From NCBI RefSeq assembly GCF_001686985.1, contig NZ_CP015318.1, positions 308,001-372,000 on the forward strand: a stretch of 64,000 nt of DNA. The letters are read 5' to 3'. The notes beneath the pieces were generated by a model. The model was not told where the DNA came from. It was given only the letters and a program-made list of their open reading frames with translations, and ran no database searches. Below are positions 62,502-64,000 of this stretch, piece after piece; within the stretch, counting starts at the first letter, position 1; the number at the start of each line of letters is the position of its first letter. This DNA is from Mesorhizobium amorphae CCNWGS0123 (GTDB lineage Bacteria > Pseudomonadota > Alphaproteobacteria > Rhizobiales > Rhizobiaceae). A program made the position numbers and the translations under genes.

Positions 62502-63683
62502 CTATTGCGTGCCGGCTGTCGCCTCGCCGATCAGCTTGTTGATTGTCGCCTGGTCGGCCTCGACCGGTTTGACCAAATCGCCTTCCTTCACCAGCTCCTG
62601 GCCGGCAACGATGATGCGCGCATCATCGGGAATGCCGCCGAGCACCAGCCCGTTCGGCGTGTCGTCGACGAGATCGATCGGGAAGAACGCGACCTTGCTG
62701 TCCTTGCCGACGGCGCGGATACCGAGATCGCCCTTGTCGCCGAGCGTCACCACCGAGCGCGGCAGCATGATCGCGTCGGTCGGCTGCGCGCTGAGCGCAA
62801 TCTCCGCCGTCATGCCGGCCGGGATGCTGCCGTCCGCATTGGGGATCGCCACCTCGACGCGGAAGGTGCGGGTCTGCGAGGAGGCATCGCGGCTGATGTA
62901 GCGCACTGTGCCGGTGACCTTCTGGTCGTTGACCAGGCGCACATTGGCCTCGTCGCCGATCTTGATGTAGCGCAGGTCGCGCTCGCTGACCTCGCCACGG
63001 GCGATGACCGGATCGAGCTTGAGAATGGTCGCCACCTCGCCGCCCGCCATCACAGAACTGCCAACTTCCACCGGCACCCGGTCGATGATGCCATCGAAAG
63101 GCGCCTTCACCTCATTGCGACCAAGCTCGGCTTGCATGGCTTCCAGCACCGATTGTGCCAACGTCAGGCTGGAGCGGGCGTTATCGAGCTGCAGCTTGGG
63201 CAGATTTCCGGTCTTGGCCAATCGTTCGGCAGCAGCAAGCTCCGCCTGGCGTTGGGCAAGAAGCTGCCTGGCATTGCTGACGGCCGAAAGTTTTTCCTCG
63301 GTGGCAAGCATCAGCACGAGGTCGCCGGTCTTGACGTGATCGCCCTGCTTGACCGGCAGTTTGTCGATGATGCCGGCCACCCGCGTCGCCAGCACCGCGC
63401 GCTTGTCGGCCTCGGTCAATCCGGAAATGCGGATGGCGCGCGCATAGGTTTTGCGCGGCGGCGTCACCACCGCGACGGTGCGTGGCGCGGCCTTGGGCTG
63501 TTCGGCCTCGACGGCCTTCGGCTTGTCGGTGCCCGCCGCCTTGGGCTGATCCGCTTCGCCGGCCTTGGGCTTGTTGTCGGAGGCAGCGCTGCCGACGGAC
63601 GAGAACGCGCCCGTTCCCATCCAGGCTGCGAATCCGATAAGCACGACAATTGCTGCAAGCTTGTGAAACCTGATTTTCGGCAT
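62502..63683 (-). CDS. RND efflux periplasmic adaptor (membrane-fusion protein)
   Basis: A 393-residue HlyD-family adaptor. One N-terminal anchor (KLAAIVVLIGFAAWMGTGAF), then a repeat-like Lys/Pro/Glu/Ala linker at about 36-68 (four units of the form (D/E)xPKA). Next come the lipoyl half-motifs (LVLMLATEEKL; VKAPFDGIIDRVPVEVGSSV), a coiled-coil hairpin and the beta-barrel. It couples the pump, 76 nt downstream, to an outer-membrane channel. Cotranscribed with the pump. Confidence 0.92.
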   Translation of the reverse strand: MPKIRFHKLAAIVVLIGFAAWMGTGAFSSVGSAASDNKPKAGEADQPKAAGTDKPKAVEAEQPKAAPRTVAVVTPPRKTYARAIRISGLTEADKRAVLATRVAGIIDKLPVKQGDHVKTGDLVLMLATEEKLSAVSNARQLLAQRQAELAAAERLAKTGNLPKLQLDNARSSLTLAQSVLEAMQAELGRNEVKAPFDGIIDRVPVEVGSSVMAGGEVATILKLDPVIARGEVSERDLRYIKIGDEANVRLVNDQKVTGTVRYISRDASSQTRTFRVEVAIPNADGSIPAGMTAEIALSAQPTDAIMLPRSVVTLGDKGDLGIRAVGKDSKVAFFPIDLVDDTPNGLVLGGIPDDARIIVAGQELVKEGDLVKPVEADQATINKLIGEATAGTQ

Positions 63684-64000
63684 GTCGTTTTTTCCACTGC
63701 GGGTCGGGCCAGGCCGCGTCTTCGAAACGCGGGCGCGTCGCCGATATGGGTGCGCGCAGGGCCATGTTCAATTTGCCGTGAACGGCGAAGCGCGCTTCTA
63801 CCTCAAGTTTGCATTGCAAAACAGTCAGAAAGTTTGATGGATCATTGCGCCACTGGACAGAGTATGCCCGCCATTCTCCAGCTCTTGGCCGCCCGGCCGC
63901 CCGCCTTCACTGGGTCGGGAAGTTCTTTGGCAGCAGGTGTCAGGATGATGCGAAACCTCTCAAGCATTCGACCAAACAGAGGGCAAATCTATCAAGTGAT
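63684..64000. other. upstream region of the adaptor gene; possible start of a plus-strand gene
   Basis: Holds the efflux promoter region. From 63945 a plus-strand frame opens with two ATG codons (MMRNLSSIRPNRGQIYQV) and runs off the window. It might be the start of a gene, for example a regulator divergent from the pump, but 18 codons are too few to judge. No other feature is seen. Confidence 0.3.

Overview
The window reads as chromosomal DNA of an alphaproteobacterium of the order Rhizobiales, most likely Mesorhizobium or a close relative. The basis is high GC, dense short-spaced genes, typical rhizobial families (TrcR/DUF1013, DUF1192, DUF1244, DUF1036, DUF465, DUF1127, DUF4164 next to zapA), the glycolytic block tkt-gap-pgk-fbaB, a class I aldolase, and several palindromic intergenic repeats of rhizobial type. 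No transposase, integrase, phage gene, plasmid replication gene, CRISPR array or rRNA operon was seen. The one RNA gene is tRNA-Glu(CTC).

Layout. 1-4000: small exported or hypothetical proteins, then a VOC gene and a glutathione S-transferase with a lysine/alanine-rich tail. 4005-6551: one large adenylation / carrier / membrane acyltransferase protein, followed by the tRNA. 6.7-11.4 kb: VOC protein, RluA-type pseudouridine synthase, heat-shock sigma factor RpoH, 1-Cys peroxiredoxin, zapA and a DUF4164 gene. 11.6-19.4 kb: tkt, gap, a K+/H+ antiporter, pgk and fbaB. 19.5-24.6 kb: accessory genes, including a WYL/YafY-type regulator whose operon and a nearby DUF1127 gene each carry the same perfect 11-bp inverted repeat; then TrcR and a second DUF1127 gene. 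24.8-31.4 kb: oxidoreductase, transporter, small regulators, GST, hydrolase/HxlR pair and small membrane proteins. 31.7-40.2 kb: purC, rpmF, mtgA, a polyprenyl synthase, a hybrid histidine kinase with two receivers, a small P-loop kinase, a lytic transglycosylase and ispG.

40.5-48.5 kb: two divergent DUF465 genes, then a catabolic module (IclR regulator, ABC importer, RidA, SelA-like PLP enzyme), then purE-purK. 48.5-54.5 kb: LprI-like protein, rpmJ, TPR protein, hydrolase, pyk with DUF1036, an N-formylglutamate amidohydrolase-like gene and DUF1244. 54.6-63.7 kb: an atypical dienelactone hydrolase, MFS transporter, divergent LysR/NAD-epimerase pair, DUF3309 and an RND efflux pump with its adaptor.

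Functionally most of the window is core metabolism and envelope: lower glycolysis and pentose phosphate entry (tkt, gap, pgk, fbaB, pyk), purine synthesis (purC, purE, purK), isoprenoids (ispG, ispA-like), peptidoglycan (mtgA, lytic transglycosylase), division (zapA) and translation (rpmF, rpmJ, tRNA-Glu). The accessory parts of most interest are the WYL-linked regulon with its operators, the adenylation-carrier-acyltransferase fusion, the tailed GST, and the ABC/RidA/SelA-like module. All assignments come from reading the sequence; no database search was run.
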